Part shown: positions 1 through 8,593 of the stretch, piece by piece | Layout of the letters: each line of letters begins with the position of its first letter | Numbering within the stretch: position 1 is the first letter of the stretch | Assembly (NCBI RefSeq): GCF_000422825.1 | Contig: NZ_KE383929.1 | Location: forward strand, 372,001 to 436,000 | Source: Nocardioides insulae DSM 17944 | GTDB lineage: Bacteria > Actinomycetota > Actinomycetes > Propionibacteriales > Nocardioidaceae | DNA length: 64,000 nt | Direction: 5' to 3' | The notes under the pieces: model-generated | What the model was told of the DNA's origin: nothing | What the model saw: only the letters and a program-made list of their open reading frames with translations | The model's database searches: none | Position numbers and translations under genes: made by a program

Positions 1-290
1 CCCTGTCGCGCGGGTACGACGCTGAGCGGCCCGAGTCCGAGGGCGGGGCGGTCCTGGAGCCGGCCCCGGGTGCCGACCACGTGCCCGATGATCTCGCCCT
101 CATCCTCCGCCACCAGCGAGAGGCGTGGTTCCCAACCGACGTCGGCGCGCAGCCAGCCGACCAGGGTCGCCTCGCCAGGGACCCCGTCGGCCTCCACCGG
201 CGGGGCCGCGTGCTCGGCGGCGGCGAAGGCGGCCGCGGTCACGGCACGGATGGCGGCCACATCGGCGGCCCGCTCGGGTCGGATCAACAT
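1..290 (-). CDS. GNAT-family N-acetyltransferase (partial, N-terminal part)
   Basis: Reading the minus strand from an ATG at 290 gives 96 residues that run off the left edge of the window. They start [22 protein letters not shown], the usual first strand and helix of a GNAT fold, continue through [19 protein letters not shown] (strands 2-4), and end in [13 protein letters not shown], the start of the acetyl-CoA pyrophosphate-binding loop. This pattern resembles the YhbS-like GNAT subgroup; the acyl acceptor cannot be told. A GGAGG lies only three bases before the ATG, and a GTG at 299 is an alternative start. It is divergent from panB, which begins 165 bases away. The catalytic C-terminal half lies outside the window. 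Confidence 0.8.
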   Translation of the reverse strand, partial: MLIRPERAADVAAIRAVTAAAFAAAEHAAPPVEADGVPGEATLVGWLRADVGWEPRLSLVAEDEGEIIGHVVGTRGRLQDRPALGLGPLSVVPARQ

Positions 291-455
291 GTCCTCCACG
301 CTCGGTGCGGACGGCGTACCAGCGCAACCCGATTCCCGACCGTCCCGCGGACAGTGATCAGGACCACACCCGCGGGTCGGGTCAGCGGGACTAGCCTCGA
401 AGACGGTCCGTGGACTCCATTCGGGAGCCGCGAGATGTCAGGAAAGGGCTCGAAG

Positions 456-1310
456 ATGAGCGACCAGAACGAAGAGGCGGCGCCCTACAGCGCCCCGACC
501 AGCGGCACCGCGGCGGTCAAGCGCGTCCGCACCCACCATCTCGCCACGTGGAAGAACGAGGGCGAGAAGTTCACCATGCTGACGGCCTACGACGTCTTCA
601 GCGCCCAGATCTTCGACGCGGCCGGCATCGACACACTGCTGGTGGGCGACTCAGCGGCCAACACCGTCTACGGCTACGACTCCACCGTGCCCGTCACCCT
701 CGACGAGCTCATCCCGCTGGCCCGGGCGGTGAGCCGCGGCGCGCATCGGGCGCTGGTGGTGGGCGACCTGCCCTTCGGCAGCTACCAGGCCTCCCCGCAG
801 CAGGCCTACGAGAGCGCGGCCCGGCTGATGAAGGAGGGCGGTGTCGCCGCGGTCAAGCTCGAGGGCGGCGTGGAGATGGCCGACCAGATCGCGCTGCTGA
901 CCCGTGGCGGGATCCCGGTGTGCGCACACATCGGCTTCACCCCCCAGTCCGAGCACACCCTGGGCGGCTATCGCGTGCAGGGCAGGGGCGCCGGCGCCGA
1001 CAAGCTGCTCGACGACGCCCGGGCGGTGCAGGAGGCCGGTGCGTTCGCGGTCGTGATGGAGATGGTCCCCGGTGACCTCGCCGCGGCGGTGACCAAGGAG
1101 CTGGCGATCCCCACCATCGGTATCGGCGCCGGCAAGGACACCGACGGCCAGGTGTTGGTCTGGCAGGACGCCTTCGGCCTCAACTCCGGGCGCACCCCTC
1201 GATTCGTGAAGAAGTACGCCGACCTGCACGGCGTCCTGTTGGACGCGGCACGGTCCTACGCCGACGATGTCCGCGCCGGGTCCTTCCCGGGCCCCGAACA
1301 CACCTTCTGA
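456..1310 (+). CDS. panB: 3-methyl-2-oxobutanoate hydroxymethyltransferase
   Basis: PanB transfers a hydroxymethyl group from 5,10-methylenetetrahydrofolate to 2-oxoisovalerate, giving ketopantoate, the first committed step to pantothenate and CoA in the cytosol. The 284-residue product shows the family blocks in order: [70 protein letters not shown], and [17 protein letters not shown] near the C terminus. The metal-binding aspartates sit in GDSAAN and GDLPFG. The ATG at 456 is chosen because AGGAAAGG lies 8 bases upstream; an in-frame ATG at 435 would add seven residues. No panC or panD is adjacent, so it looks like a single-gene unit followed by hairpins shared with the convergent gene downstream. 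Confidence 0.95.
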   Translation: MSDQNEEAAPYSAPTSGTAAVKRVRTHHLATWKNEGEKFTMLTAYDVFSAQIFDAAGIDTLLVGDSAANTVYGYDSTVPVTLDELIPLARAVSRGAHRALVVGDLPFGSYQASPQQAYESAARLMKEGGVAAVKLEGGVEMADQIALLTRGGIPVCAHIGFTPQSEHTLGGYRVQGRGAGADKLLDDARAVQEAGAFAVVMEMVPGDLAAAVTKELAIPTIGIGAGKDTDGQVLVWQDAFGLNSGRTPRFVKKYADLHGVLLDAARSYADDVRAGSFPGPEHTF

Positions 1311-1430
1311 CCGTCCGGACAGCCCAGGGGAGACATGAGACGGTCCCCAGCACGGATCCTCGGTCTCGGGCAGGGTGACCATTCTCCGAACAGGGGGTGC
1401 GGACGCAGCCGCCTCGGGTACAAAATCGTC

Positions 1431-1458
1431 GTGGGACGGCATTGGGGGGTTGTCCCAC
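1431..1458. other. Inverted repeat of unknown role downstream of panB
   Basis: GTGGGAC (1431-1437) and GTCCCAC (1452-1458) form a perfect 7-bp inverted repeat with a 14-base loop containing a run of six G. It lies just before a second, stronger hairpin. It could be part of a double terminator or an operator; the sequence does not decide. Confidence 0.35.
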
Positions 1459-1461
1459 ACA

Positions 1462-1499
1462 GACGACGGGTCCGCGCTTTTCGGCACGGGCCCGTCGTC
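1462..1499. terminator. Bidirectional terminator-like hairpin between panB and the small SPOR-like gene
   Basis: A 12-bp stem pairs 1462-1473 with 1488-1499 (one G-U type mismatch) around a 14-base loop that includes TTTT. It lies between the convergent panB and small-protein genes, where a bidirectional terminator would be expected. There is no U-tract, as is common in high-GC actinobacteria. Confidence 0.55.
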
Positions 1500-1540
1500 G
1501 CGGGTTCAGCCGTCCGGCTTCGTGGTCCTGCGGTGACGGG

Positions 1541-1753
1541 TCACCCGGGCGTGCTCGAGGCGTCGTCCTCGTCGTCGTTCCAGCGGGGGTCGTGCTCCCA
1601 CTCGTCGTTGCGCTGGGCCACCTTCTCCAGGGCGTGCTCGGCCTCGGCCCTGGTCGGGTAGGGCCCCAGCCGGTCCTTGCCGCGGCACCCTTCGGTGCCC
1701 TCGACCCGGTGGTGTTTGAGGCAGAAGAAGAACTCCTCGGGCTCGCCGTCCAT
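1541..1753 (-). CDS. Small SPOR-like conserved protein
   Basis: This 70-residue acidic protein reads EFFFCLKHHRVEGTEGCRG near its start, then LGPYPTRAEAEHALEKVAQRN, and ends in an Asp/Glu/Trp-rich tail. The pattern FCLKHHxVE...GCxGxxRLGPYxTRAEAExAL is typical of a short actinobacterial family often annotated as SPOR-domain-like. The two cysteines and paired histidines could bind a metal, but no function is established to my knowledge. It is convergent with panB and ends about 40 bases from the terminator-like hairpin. The start ATG at 1753 is the only ATG consistent with the family's N terminus. Confidence 0.8.
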   Translation of the reverse strand: MDGEPEEFFFCLKHHRVEGTEGCRGKDRLGPYPTRAEAEHALEKVAQRNDEWEHDPRWNDDEDDASSTPG

Positions 1754-1825
1754 GGCTCGAGCCTAGCCCGGCCCACCCCCGTGACCGCGGCGGGTCCCCG
1801 GCTTCCTGCGCTGGTGCCGGGTGGC

Positions 1826-3325
1826 TCAGCCCTCCCCTGCCAGTCGCCCGGCGAGCCGGCGGTACATCGCCTCGGACTCGGGGTTCAGGCCGTGGATGTC
1901 GACGGTGGTGCCTCGGTGGGCGTACTTGTCGGTGACGCTGTCGAGGGCGGCGACGGTGGAGGCGTCCCAGATGTGCGAGGCGGACAGGTCGAGCTCGACC
2001 CGGGCAGGGTCCTCGGCGTAGGAGAACTGGCTGTAGAGATCGTTGCTGGAGGCGAAGAAGAGCTCGCCGGTGACGGTGTAGACCGCCTTGGCGCCGTCCT
2101 CGTCCTCGACGACCTCGCGCTGCACGTTCGCCAGGTGGGCCACCCGGCGGGCGAACAGCACCGAGGCGACGAGCACACCCACGACCACCCCGATGGCCAG
2201 GTTCTCGGTGGCCACGACGACCACCACGGTGGCGAGCATGACGGTCGTCTCCGACCTCGGCATCCGACGCAGTGTGCGCAGCGAGTGCCAGTCGAAGGTG
2301 GCGACCGCGACCATGGTCATCACCGCGACGAGCGCGGCCATCGGGATCTGCGCGACCACGTCGCCCAGGCCCACGACCAGGATGAGCAGGAAGACGCCGG
2401 CCAGGAAGGTGGAGATCCGGGTGCGTGCCCCGGAGACCTTCACGTTGATCATGGTCTGGCCGATCATCGCGCACCCGCCGATCCCCCCGAAGCAACCGGT
2501 GACCAGGTTGGCCACGCCCTGCCCCCAGGACTCGCGGGTCTTGTCCGAATGCGTGTCGGTGATGTCGTCGACCAGCTTCGCGGTGAGCAGCGATTCCAGC
2601 AGCCCGACCAGCGCCATCGCCAGCGCGTACGGCGCGATGATCCGCAGCGTGTCGAGGTCGAGCGGCACGTCCGGGAGGAACAGCGAGGGCAGTCCGTGCG
2701 GCAGTTCACCCTCGTCGCCGACGTTGGGCAGATCCCAGCCGATCAGCACCACGGCGCCGGTGAGGAGCGCGATCGCCACCAGCGGCGAGGGCACCGCGCG
2801 GGTGAACCGCGGCAGGACCACGATCACCGCGATCCCGACCGCCACCATCGGGTAGACCAGCCAGGGCACGCCGATCAGATGCGGGAGCTGCGCGCTGAAG
2901 ATCAGGATCGCCAGCGCGTTCACGAAGCCGACCATCACCGACCGCGGGATGAAGCGCATCAGCCTGGCCACCCCGAGCACCGCGAGCACCACCTGGATCA
3001 GGCCACCCAGCAGGACGGTGGCGATGAAGTAGTCGAAACCGTGGTCGCGCATCACCGGCGCGATCACCAGGGCGACCGAGCCGGCGGCGGCCGAGATCAT
3101 CGCCGGCCGACCACCCACGATGGCGATCGTCACCGCAGTCGTGAACGAGGCGAACAGCCCCACCTGCGGGTCAACCCCGGCGAGGATCGAGAAGGACAGG
3201 GCCTCGGGGATCAGCGCCAGCGCCACCACCAGGCCGGCCAGGACCTCGGTGCGCAGAAGCCGTGGCGAGCGCAGGACCTGCCGTACGGACTGCTCGGGCG
3301 GCCAGGACGAGGCGACGGCGCTCAC
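1826..3325 (-). CDS. SulP-family anion transporter with STAS domain
   Basis: This 499-residue inner-membrane protein belongs to the SulP/SLC26 family, which carries sulfate, bicarbonate or other anions. The N-terminal membrane domain shows [20 protein letters not shown], the SulP signature region, and about ten to twelve hydrophobic helices up to residue 380 or so, including [20 protein letters not shown]. The C-terminal STAS domain begins near [12 protein letters not shown] and contains the phosphorylatable-type loop [14 protein letters not shown]. The reading frame stays open for another 155 codons upstream, but GTG at 3325 has GGAG five bases before it and begins a plausible N terminus, so the extension is rejected. 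The substrate cannot be read from sequence; bicarbonate (BicA-like) is as likely as sulfate. It is divergent from the aldehyde dehydrogenase gene. Confidence 0.88.
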   Translation of the reverse strand: MSAVASSWPPEQSVRQVLRSPRLLRTEVLAGLVVALALIPEALSFSILAGVDPQVGLFASFTTAVTIAIVGGRPAMISAAAGSVALVIAPVMRDHGFDYFIATVLLGGLIQVVLAVLGVARLMRFIPRSVMVGFVNALAILIFSAQLPHLIGVPWLVYPMVAVGIAVIVVLPRFTRAVPSPLVAIALLTGAVVLIGWDLPNVGDEGELPHGLPSLFLPDVPLDLDTLRIIAPYALAMALVGLLESLLTAKLVDDITDTHSDKTRESWGQGVANLVTGCFGGIGGCAMIGQTMINVKVSGARTRISTFLAGVFLLILVVGLGDVVAQIPMAALVAVMTMVAVATFDWHSLRTLRRMPRSETTVMLATVVVVVATENLAIGVVVGVLVASVLFARRVAHLANVQREVVEDEDGAKAVYTVTGELFFASSNDLYSQFSYAEDPARVELDLSASHIWDASTVAALDSVTDKYAHRGTTVDIHGLNPESEAMYRRLAGRLAGEG

Positions 3326-3533
3326 GACGACTCCAAAGGGGTGACGGGACGGACGGCGGCGCATCGGCGATGCACACCGCAACGACGACGGGACCGCCCT
3401 CGGCGTCGCCCGCGCCACGGCGTACCGAGCACGACCCCAGCATCTCCTACACCGTCCGCACCCCGCGTGCGCGGTGTCTCGCTGTCCGGTCGAGCTTGTG
3501 TGTTGGCTCACCGCGGGGTACGCATGAGAGCGC

Positions 3534-3568
3534 CACCGAACCGGCCCGCACCGGGCGACGGTTCGGTG
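3534..3568 (+). promoter_or_regulatory. Nested hairpin in the leader of the aldehyde dehydrogenase gene
   Basis: CACCGAACC (3534-3542) pairs perfectly with GGTTCGGTG (3560-3568), and inside this a second stem GCCCG/CGGGC closes on a three-base loop. It ends 61 bases before the GTG start at 3630. The rest of the 304-base divergent intergenic stretch (3326-3629) shows no ORF, clear -35/-10 pair or other element that I can support. The hairpin could be an operator, attenuator or terminator; which of these cannot be told. Confidence 0.45.
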
Positions 3569-3629
3569 TGCCCGCGACCCGGCCTCGAGCCGGCTGCAGA
3601 GCAGAACAAGGCCATCCGAAGGAGCACCC

Positions 3630-5009
3630 GTGTCTCTGTACCAGATCCTCAACCCCGCCACCGGCGAGGTCGTCGAGGAGTTCCCCACCGCCACCGACGA
3701 GCAGATCCTCGACGCGCAGCAGCGCAGCCACCGGGCCTTCGGCCCGTGGGCGGCCACCTCGATCGCGGAGCGCACCCAGATCCTCACCAAGGTCGCCGAC
3801 GCCTACGCCGAGCGGGCCGAGGAGCTGGCCGGCATCATCAACCTCGAGATGGGCAAGAAGGTCCCCGAGGCGCTGGGCGAGGTCAAGATCTGTGAGCTGA
3901 TCTACCGCTACTTCGCCGAGCACGCCGAGAAGTTCCTCGAGGACGAGCCGCTGCGCGGGACGTCCGGGGCCGACCAGGCCTACGTCCGGCGTAAGCCCGT
4001 CGGCTCGATCCTCGGCATCATGCCGTGGAACTTCCCCTACTACCAGGTGGCCCGCTTCGCGGCGCCGAACCTGGCCCTGGGCAACACCATCCTGCTCAAG
4101 CACGCGCCGCAGGACCCGAAGTCCTCGGCGGTGATGGAGGAGATCTTCCACGCGGCCGGCGTGCCCACCGACGCCTATATCAACATCTACGCGAGCAACG
4201 AGCAGGTCTCCGACATCATCCTGCCCTCCCCGCTCAACCACGGCGTGTCCGTGACCGGATCGGAGCGGGCCGGTTCGGCCGTCGCCGAGGCTGCGGGCCG
4301 GAACCTGAAGAAGGTCGTGCTCGAGCTCGGCGGCTCGGACCCCTACGTCCTGCTCGACTCCAGCGACGTCGCGAAGTCGGCCAAGATGTTCTTCCAGACC
4401 CGGATGGGCAACACCGGGCAGGCCTGCAACAGCCCCAAGCGGATGATCGTGATGGACGACATCTACGACGAGTTCACCGCGGAGCTGACCGCCCTGGCGA
4501 AGGCGGCCACGCCGCTGGACCCCACCGCGGACGGTTCGCCGCTCGCACCGCTCTCCTCCCCCGCTGCGCGGGATCGCTTCATGGAGCAGGTCGAGGCGGT
4601 CAGGGCCGACGGCGCCAAGGTGCTGGCCGGTGGCGAGCACTACGACACCCCCGGCGCCTACGTGCAGCCGGTCGTGTTCGAGGGCGTCGAGCCCGGCAAG
4701 CGCGGCTACCACGAGGAGCTGTTCGGCCCGGCGTTCATGCTGTTCAAGGTCGGCAGCGAGGAGGAGGCCGTGAAGCTGGCCAACGACACGCCCTTCGGCC
4801 TCGGTTCGGCGGTCTTCTCCAACGACCTGGCGCGGGCCGAGCGGGTGGGCTCGCAGATCGAGGCGGGAATGGTCTTCCTCAACACCGCGGAGACCTCGCG
4901 CGAGTTCCTGCCCTTCGGCGGCGTGAAGCGCTCCGGCGTCGGGCGCGAGCTCGGCCCGCTGGCGATGGACGAGTTCGTGAACAAGCAGCTGGTCTACAAG
5001 AAGGGCTGA
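3630..5009 (+). CDS. NAD(P)-dependent aldehyde dehydrogenase (succinate-semialdehyde dehydrogenase type)
   Basis: The 459-residue enzyme oxidises an aldehyde to the acid with NAD(P)+. It begins directly at [19 protein letters not shown], so it is the compact form of the family, close to short GabD/Sad-type succinate-semialdehyde dehydrogenases. Landmarks are [11 protein letters not shown] (cofactor entry), [11 protein letters not shown] with the general base Glu232, [13 protein letters not shown] with the catalytic Cys266, and [12 protein letters not shown]. The GTG start at 3630 has GGAG 6 bases upstream. It stands alone, with SulP divergent on one side and a perfect terminator on the other, so there is no GABA or other pathway context and the true substrate is open. 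Confidence 0.88.
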   Translation: MSLYQILNPATGEVVEEFPTATDEQILDAQQRSHRAFGPWAATSIAERTQILTKVADAYAERAEELAGIINLEMGKKVPEALGEVKICELIYRYFAEHAEKFLEDEPLRGTSGADQAYVRRKPVGSILGIMPWNFPYYQVARFAAPNLALGNTILLKHAPQDPKSSAVMEEIFHAAGVPTDAYINIYASNEQVSDIILPSPLNHGVSVTGSERAGSAVAEAAGRNLKKVVLELGGSDPYVLLDSSDVAKSAKMFFQTRMGNTGQACNSPKRMIVMDDIYDEFTAELTALAKAATPLDPTADGSPLAPLSSPAARDRFMEQVEAVRADGAKVLAGGEHYDTPGAYVQPVVFEGVEPGKRGYHEELFGPAFMLFKVGSEEEAVKLANDTPFGLGSAVFSNDLARAERVGSQIEAGMVFLNTAETSREFLPFGGVKRSGVGRELGPLAMDEFVNKQLVYKKG

Positions 5010-5063
5010 CCCTCTCAGCGCTCCTCTGGAGTCCTCTGGGCTCCTCTGGGCAGGATGCGAAGC

Positions 5064-5093
5064 GGGGGCGCCGGTCATTCGACCGGCGCCCCC
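5064..5093. terminator. Bidirectional intrinsic terminator hairpin
   Basis: A perfect 13-bp stem (5064-5076 with 5081-5093) closes on the tetraloop ATTC between the convergent aldehyde dehydrogenase and TPR genes. There is no T-run, in line with high-GC actinobacterial terminators. Confidence 0.8.
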
Positions 5094-5107
5094 GTCGGCT
5101 GTCCGGG

Positions 5108-5548
5108 TCAGTCGCCGCCGAGCTGGCGTTCGACGCGGTAGACGGCCGCGAGGTGGTCGTAGTCGTCGCTCATCACCGCAGCGAGCCGCAGGTGCGGCAG
5201 CGCCTCCTGGGGGCGGGACTGCCGCTCCAGGGCCCGCCCGAGCGCGTGCTGCGCCCACGCGTCGGAGGGGTTCTCCGCGACCAGTGCCCGCAACTCCTCC
5301 TCGGCCCTCCCCAGTTGCACCCGGATCAGGTAGGCCCACGCCCGCAGGGTGCGCAGCCCGGTGTTGTCCGGATCCTCCGCCAGCGCCTTGTCGAGGACGT
5401 CGATCGCCTCGTGGGCGGCCCGGCGGGCGAGCAGATCGTGGGCGGTGCGGTACGCCGACTCCGGGCCACGCTGCCCTGGGAACACCACCACGGGAGCAGC
5501 CAGATCCTCGAACTCCCCCGGCCCGTTCACGTGCTCGTCGTACGTCAT
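5108..5548 (-). CDS. Tetratricopeptide-repeat protein
   Basis: This 146-residue soluble protein begins [23 protein letters not shown] and then carries about three TPR helix pairs: [44 protein letters not shown] and [21 protein letters not shown], each with the small/large residue pattern of TPR motifs (for example A-x-G-R-A-x-x). It has no signal peptide or membrane segment, so it is probably a cytosolic scaffold for an unknown partner. The ATG at 5548 is taken as start because homologous short TPR proteins begin at this [16 protein letters not shown] motif; the open frame upstream runs into the RNase P RNA promoter and is unlikely to be coding. No clear ribosome site is visible. Confidence 0.78.
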   Translation of the reverse strand: MTYDEHVNGPGEFEDLAAPVVVFPGQRGPESAYRTAHDLLARRAAHEAIDVLDKALAEDPDNTGLRTLRAWAYLIRVQLGRAEEELRALVAENPSDAWAQHALGRALERQSRPQEALPHLRLAAVMSDDYDHLAAVYRVERQLGGD

Positions 5549-5630
5549 GATCGTGCAACCGTCCGACCGGTCGAGGTGTTCCCTCCCGTCGGCTACGGGC
5601 CCGGCCCCTGGATGCTCTAGGCTCACTGTT

Positions 5631-6024
5631 TGCGGATGGGCTGGCCGGGCGACCGCGGCGGAGCCTCCCTCGGGAGGCGAAGGCGAGGAAGGTCCGGGCT
5701 CCACAGGGCAGGGTGGTGGGTAACACCCACCCGGGGTGACCCGCGGGACAGTGCCACAGAAAACAGACCGCCTCCCGGCTCCGGCCGGGCGGTAAGGGTG
5801 AAACGGTGGTGCAAGAGACCACCAGCGACCCGGGAGACCGGATCGGCTCGGTAAACCCCACCCGGAGCAAGATCAGACAGTGTGCGACCGAGGGCGGCCC
5901 GCCCGAGCGCACGGGTAGATTGCTGGAGACCGTCGGCAACGGCGGCCCTAGATGGATGGTCGCCCACCGGTGACCCGCAAGGGTCCCGGAGACAAAACCC
6001 GGCCTATAGGCCAGCCCGTCCGCA
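5631..6024 (+). ncRNA. rnpB: RNase P RNA, bacterial type A
   Basis: The catalytic RNA that matures tRNA 5' ends. The 5' strand at 5631-5646 (TGCGGATGGGCTGGCC) pairs with GGCCAGCCCGTCCGCA at its 3' end (6009-6024), forming helix P1. Within it are the universal AGGAAGGTCCGGGCTCCACAGGGCAG block at 5677-5704 (CR-I), GAAACGGTGGTGCAAGAGACC at 5799-5821, and GACAGTGTG...GCTCGGTAAACCCCACC and AGATGGATGGTC segments typical of type A. A -10-like TAGGCT (5618-5623) lies about 8 bases before the 5' end. It is divergent from the TPR gene. The product does not need neighbours; a hairpin 80 bases downstream probably ends the transcript. Confidence 0.95.
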
Positions 6025-6103
6025 CAACAGGGCTCCCTGCACCGCAGCCACGGTCACTCTCGTGTTCGGCATACCCTCGGTCGGGGCGATGCTGGGGAGA
6101 ACA

Positions 6104-6122
6104 GCACCCCATGGTGGGGTGC
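6104..6122 (+). terminator. Hairpin downstream of rnpB
   Basis: GCACCCCA (6104-6111) pairs perfectly with TGGGGTGC (6115-6122) across a three-base loop. It is the only strong short hairpin in the 250 bases between rnpB and the next gene, which otherwise hold nothing I can identify. Confidence 0.5.
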
Positions 6123-6276
6123 GGTCCCGACCGCGGCGGCTGCGAACCCGGAGACCGAGGTGCGAGGGCCATCCGGGCCGATGCGGTCCCCGAGAGACTT
6201 CGGCCGCACTCTCCGCCCCGTACAGGAACCGAGAGGCGGGTGCCCGGCGCCGAGGGTCGAGACGCGGGTGCGGGGG

Positions 6277-6990
6277 TCACAACACGATGATGCGCTCGAC
6301 GACCTGGTCGTAGACGGGGTCGGGGACGCCGGCCAGGTTGACGAGGTCGTCGACCCGCTCGAACCCGCCGAGTTGGCGGCGTACGTCGATGACGTGGGTG
6401 GCGAGCGCCGGAGTCAGCCCGAGGCCCCTGACCAAGGCGTCGGCGGGTGCGCTGTTGATGTCGACGAGGCCGCCGTCGTCGTAGTGGCGGGGCAGGTCGG
6501 GGCGACCGATCCGGAGATCCCGGGCCAGGTGGGGGTCGCGTTGGGCCAGGGTGCGCGCCTCCGCTCGTTTCTGCCTCGCGGCCATGACGCCGGCGATCGC
6601 CTGCGCGTTGGGGTCTACCGGCGGGCCGACGTACCCCGGGGGTGGTGGGAGGTCGACCAGAGGTGCCGTGGCCCAGTGGACCTTCGCGCCGGCGATCACG
6701 CCGTAGCAGGCACCGCCGACCATCATTGCCAGCAGCAGGAACGCGCCCAGATCGGAGGCGAGGTTGTCGGCGTTGCTCGACTGCATCCCGGTCAGCAGGA
6801 ACCCGACCAAGGACGTGAGGGCGAACCCCACGGCCCACAGGATCGTGGAGCGGGTCCGACACTTCGCGGCGATCACGACGGCCGGCAGGAAGCCGAGCAG
6901 ACCACAGGTGAAGACGGGCACGGCCCACAGCCAGGCAGGGGTGCGTTGGCGTGGCGCGGGCGGGCCCATCATCGGCGGGGGTTGAACCAT
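6277..6990 (-). CDS. Membrane protein with C-terminal helix-hairpin-helix (ComEA-like) domain
   Basis: About 237 residues. A proline-rich N terminus is followed by three hydrophobic segments: WAVPVFTCGLLGFLPAVVIAA, ILWAVGFALTSLVGFLL and LGAFLLLAMMVGGACYGVIAGA. A cytosolic-looking linker leads to VDINSAPADALVRGLGLTPALATHVIDVRRQLGGF, a helix-hairpin-helix pair of the ComEA/DNA-uptake type (two VDIN...G-L-G and F-x-x-V-D-D-L-x-x-V-x-G-V elements). These domains usually bind DNA without sequence specificity. Unlike ComEA, the HHH follows several membrane helices and no comEC is nearby, so a competence role is not supported. ATG 6990 and ATG 7020 are both possible starts; neither has a clear ribosome site. 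It is divergent from the P450 operon. Confidence 0.8.
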   Translation of the reverse strand: MVQPPPMMGPPAPRQRTPAWLWAVPVFTCGLLGFLPAVVIAAKCRTRSTILWAVGFALTSLVGFLLTGMQSSNADNLASDLGAFLLLAMMVGGACYGVIAGAKVHWATAPLVDLPPPPGYVGPPVDPNAQAIAGVMAARQKRAEARTLAQRDPHLARDLRIGRPDLPRHYDDGGLVDINSAPADALVRGLGLTPALATHVIDVRRQLGGFERVDDLVNLAGVPDPVYDQVVERIIVL

Positions 6991-7097
6991 GAGGAGAACG
7001 GTAGGTCGCTGCACCGACATTCTCGGTGGGAACGCGAAATCGGCCCCGCTCCGGGCTCGGCACGAGCGGTCCGCGTGGAGCCGAACGGACTGCCATA

Positions 7098-7116
7098 ACC
7101 AAACTTACGATTTGGT
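7098..7116. promoter_or_regulatory. Operator-like inverted repeat upstream of the P450 operon
   Basis: ACCAAA (7098-7103) and TTTGGT (7111-7116) are perfectly inverted with a 7-base spacer, in an AT-rich patch that stands out from the GC-rich surroundings. It ends 11 bases before the -35-like TTTACA of the P450 promoter and lies between the divergent HHH-protein gene and the P450 operon, so it could regulate either. Confidence 0.45.
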
Positions 7117-7127
7117 CCCGGAATCTG

Positions 7128-7156
7128 TTTACAGCCCGGGTTGGCGTGACTACGCT
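7128..7156 (+). promoter_or_regulatory. Putative sigma70-type promoter for the P450 operon
   Basis: TTTACA (7128-7133) and TACGCT (7151-7156) are separated by 17 bases. Transcription would begin near 7163, giving a leader of about 115 bases before the P450 start. This is a consensus match only. Confidence 0.4.
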
Positions 7157-7278
7157 CACACTCGCCGACGGGCGGTCCACCGCCCGCGGGCCGGATGCGC
7201 CGGGCGCATCCGGTCGTCGGCGCCGAGCGTGCACCAGCCCCTACGGGCCGCGGTGCTCTGGCCCCCGAGGAGTAGGTC

Positions 7279-8556
7279 ATGACCGCCACCCCCACCACCG
7301 ATGAGCGTCGCCTGAGCGACGTCGACATCTCCAGCACCGCCTTCTGGAACCTCCCCTTCGACCGTCGCGACGAGGCCTTCGCCACCCTCCGCCGGGAGGC
7401 GCCGGTGAGCTGGCACCCGTCCCTGGAGGTCGCGGGCATGCCGCCCGAGATCCACGGCGAGCCGGGCTACTGGGCGGTGGTCAAGGCGCACGACATCTCC
7501 TACGTGAGCCGCAACCACGAGCTGTTCAGCTCCGACGCGCGCACCTTCTGGGGCATCAACTTCCGCCCCAACCACCCCGACTTCAAGATGGCCCCGCACT
7601 TCTTGGAGATGGACCCGCCCGACCACACCTACTACCGCAAGATCCTGAGCAGCGCGTTCAAGCCCAGTGCGGTACGCCGACTGACCGACAAGATCGAGCA
7701 GCGGGCCGAGGAGATCGTCGCGGGTGTCGTCGGCGCGGGCGAGATCGACTTCGTCACCGAGGTCGCGGCCAAGCTCCCCATGCTCACCGTCGCCGACATG
7801 ATCGGCGTACCCGACGAGCTCAGCCACGCCTTCGCGGAGGCCGGTGACAAGGCGATCGGCGCGCGGGACCCCGACATCAACCCCGATGTCGACCCGCTGG
7901 AGTTCCTCATCCAGCAGCTGGGCGTGCTCCGCGAGATCGGCCTCGAGGTGATCGCGGACCGCCGCAAGAACCCCCAGGACGACGTCGCCACCGCCCTCGC
8001 TCTCGCCGAGATCGACGGCAAGCCGCTCAGCGACGACGAGATCCAGTCGGTGATGCTCCTGCTGAGCGTGGCCGGCAACGACACGACCAAGCAGACGACC
8101 GCCCACACCGTGCTGCAGCTGTGGCGCAACCCCGAGCAGCGCGCCTGGCTGGCCGAGGACTTCGACGGCCGGATCGACCGATCGATCGACGAGTTCATCC
8201 GGCACGCCTCGCCGGTGCTCGAGTTCGCTCGGACCGCGACCCGGGACACCGAGCTGAACGGTCAGTCCATCGCGGCCGGCGACAAGCTGGTGATGTTCTA
8301 CTGCTCGGCCAACCGCGACGAGGACGAGTTCGCCGACGCACACCGCTTCGACCTGTCCCGCGAGCCGCACCCGCACAGCGGCTTCGGAGGCGGCGGGATC
8401 CACTTCTGCCTCGGCGCCGCAGTGGGCCGCAGCCAGCTGAGCGCGATGTTCCGCCGGATCCTCACCAAGCTGCCCGACATGGAGGTCGGCGAGCCGGAGC
8501 TGCTGCAGAGCGAGTTCATCCACGGCATCCGACGCCTGCAGGTGCGCATCCCGTGA
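7279..8556 (+). CDS. Cytochrome P450
   Basis: A 425-residue soluble bacterial P450, which uses reduced ferredoxin and O2 to hydroxylate an organic substrate. Landmarks are the I-helix oxygen-activation motif AGNDTTK, the ExxR-region helix, HASPVLEFARTATRDTEL before the meander, and the heme loop FGGGGIHFCLGAAVGR with the thiolate Cys377. The N-terminal segment SWHPSLEVAGMPPEIHGEPGYWAVVKAHDI resembles the CYP125/CYP142/CYP124 neighbourhood (terminal hydroxylation of sterol or branched alkyl chains), but family assignment needs alignment. GAGGAG lies 6 bases before the ATG. The alcohol dehydrogenase and aldehyde dehydrogenase that follow suggest the hydroxylated product is a primary alcohol carried on to a carboxylate. 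No ferredoxin or ferredoxin reductase gene is adjacent. Confidence 0.93.
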   Translation: MTATPTTDERRLSDVDISSTAFWNLPFDRRDEAFATLRREAPVSWHPSLEVAGMPPEIHGEPGYWAVVKAHDISYVSRNHELFSSDARTFWGINFRPNHPDFKMAPHFLEMDPPDHTYYRKILSSAFKPSAVRRLTDKIEQRAEEIVAGVVGAGEIDFVTEVAAKLPMLTVADMIGVPDELSHAFAEAGDKAIGARDPDINPDVDPLEFLIQQLGVLREIGLEVIADRRKNPQDDVATALALAEIDGKPLSDDEIQSVMLLLSVAGNDTTKQTTAHTVLQLWRNPEQRAWLAEDFDGRIDRSIDEFIRHASPVLEFARTATRDTELNGQSIAAGDKLVMFYCSANRDEDEFADAHRFDLSREPHPHSGFGGGGIHFCLGAAVGRSQLSAMFRRILTKLPDMEVGEPELLQSEFIHGIRRLQVRIP

Positions 8557-8593
8557 CCCACCTGCCTGCCCACACCGAAAGGAAGCGACGCCG

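Noticed and set aside
1397..3895. Open frame of 832 codons on the plus strand across the SulP gene
   Set aside because: Its protein is His/Asp/Arg-rich and of low complexity, as antisense frames in high-GC DNA are. The minus strand encodes a clear SulP transporter over the same bases.
5549..5704. N-terminal extension of the TPR protein upstream of 5548
   Set aside because: The extra residues are Pro/Gly/Ser-rich without homology-like pattern, and the DNA overlaps the promoter and 5' end of rnpB.
3447..5939. Open frame of 830 codons on the minus strand across the aldehyde dehydrogenase, TPR gene and rnpB
   Set aside because: It runs antisense to a well-supported dehydrogenase and to a structural RNA, and has no recognisable domain apart from a shadow of the dehydrogenase.
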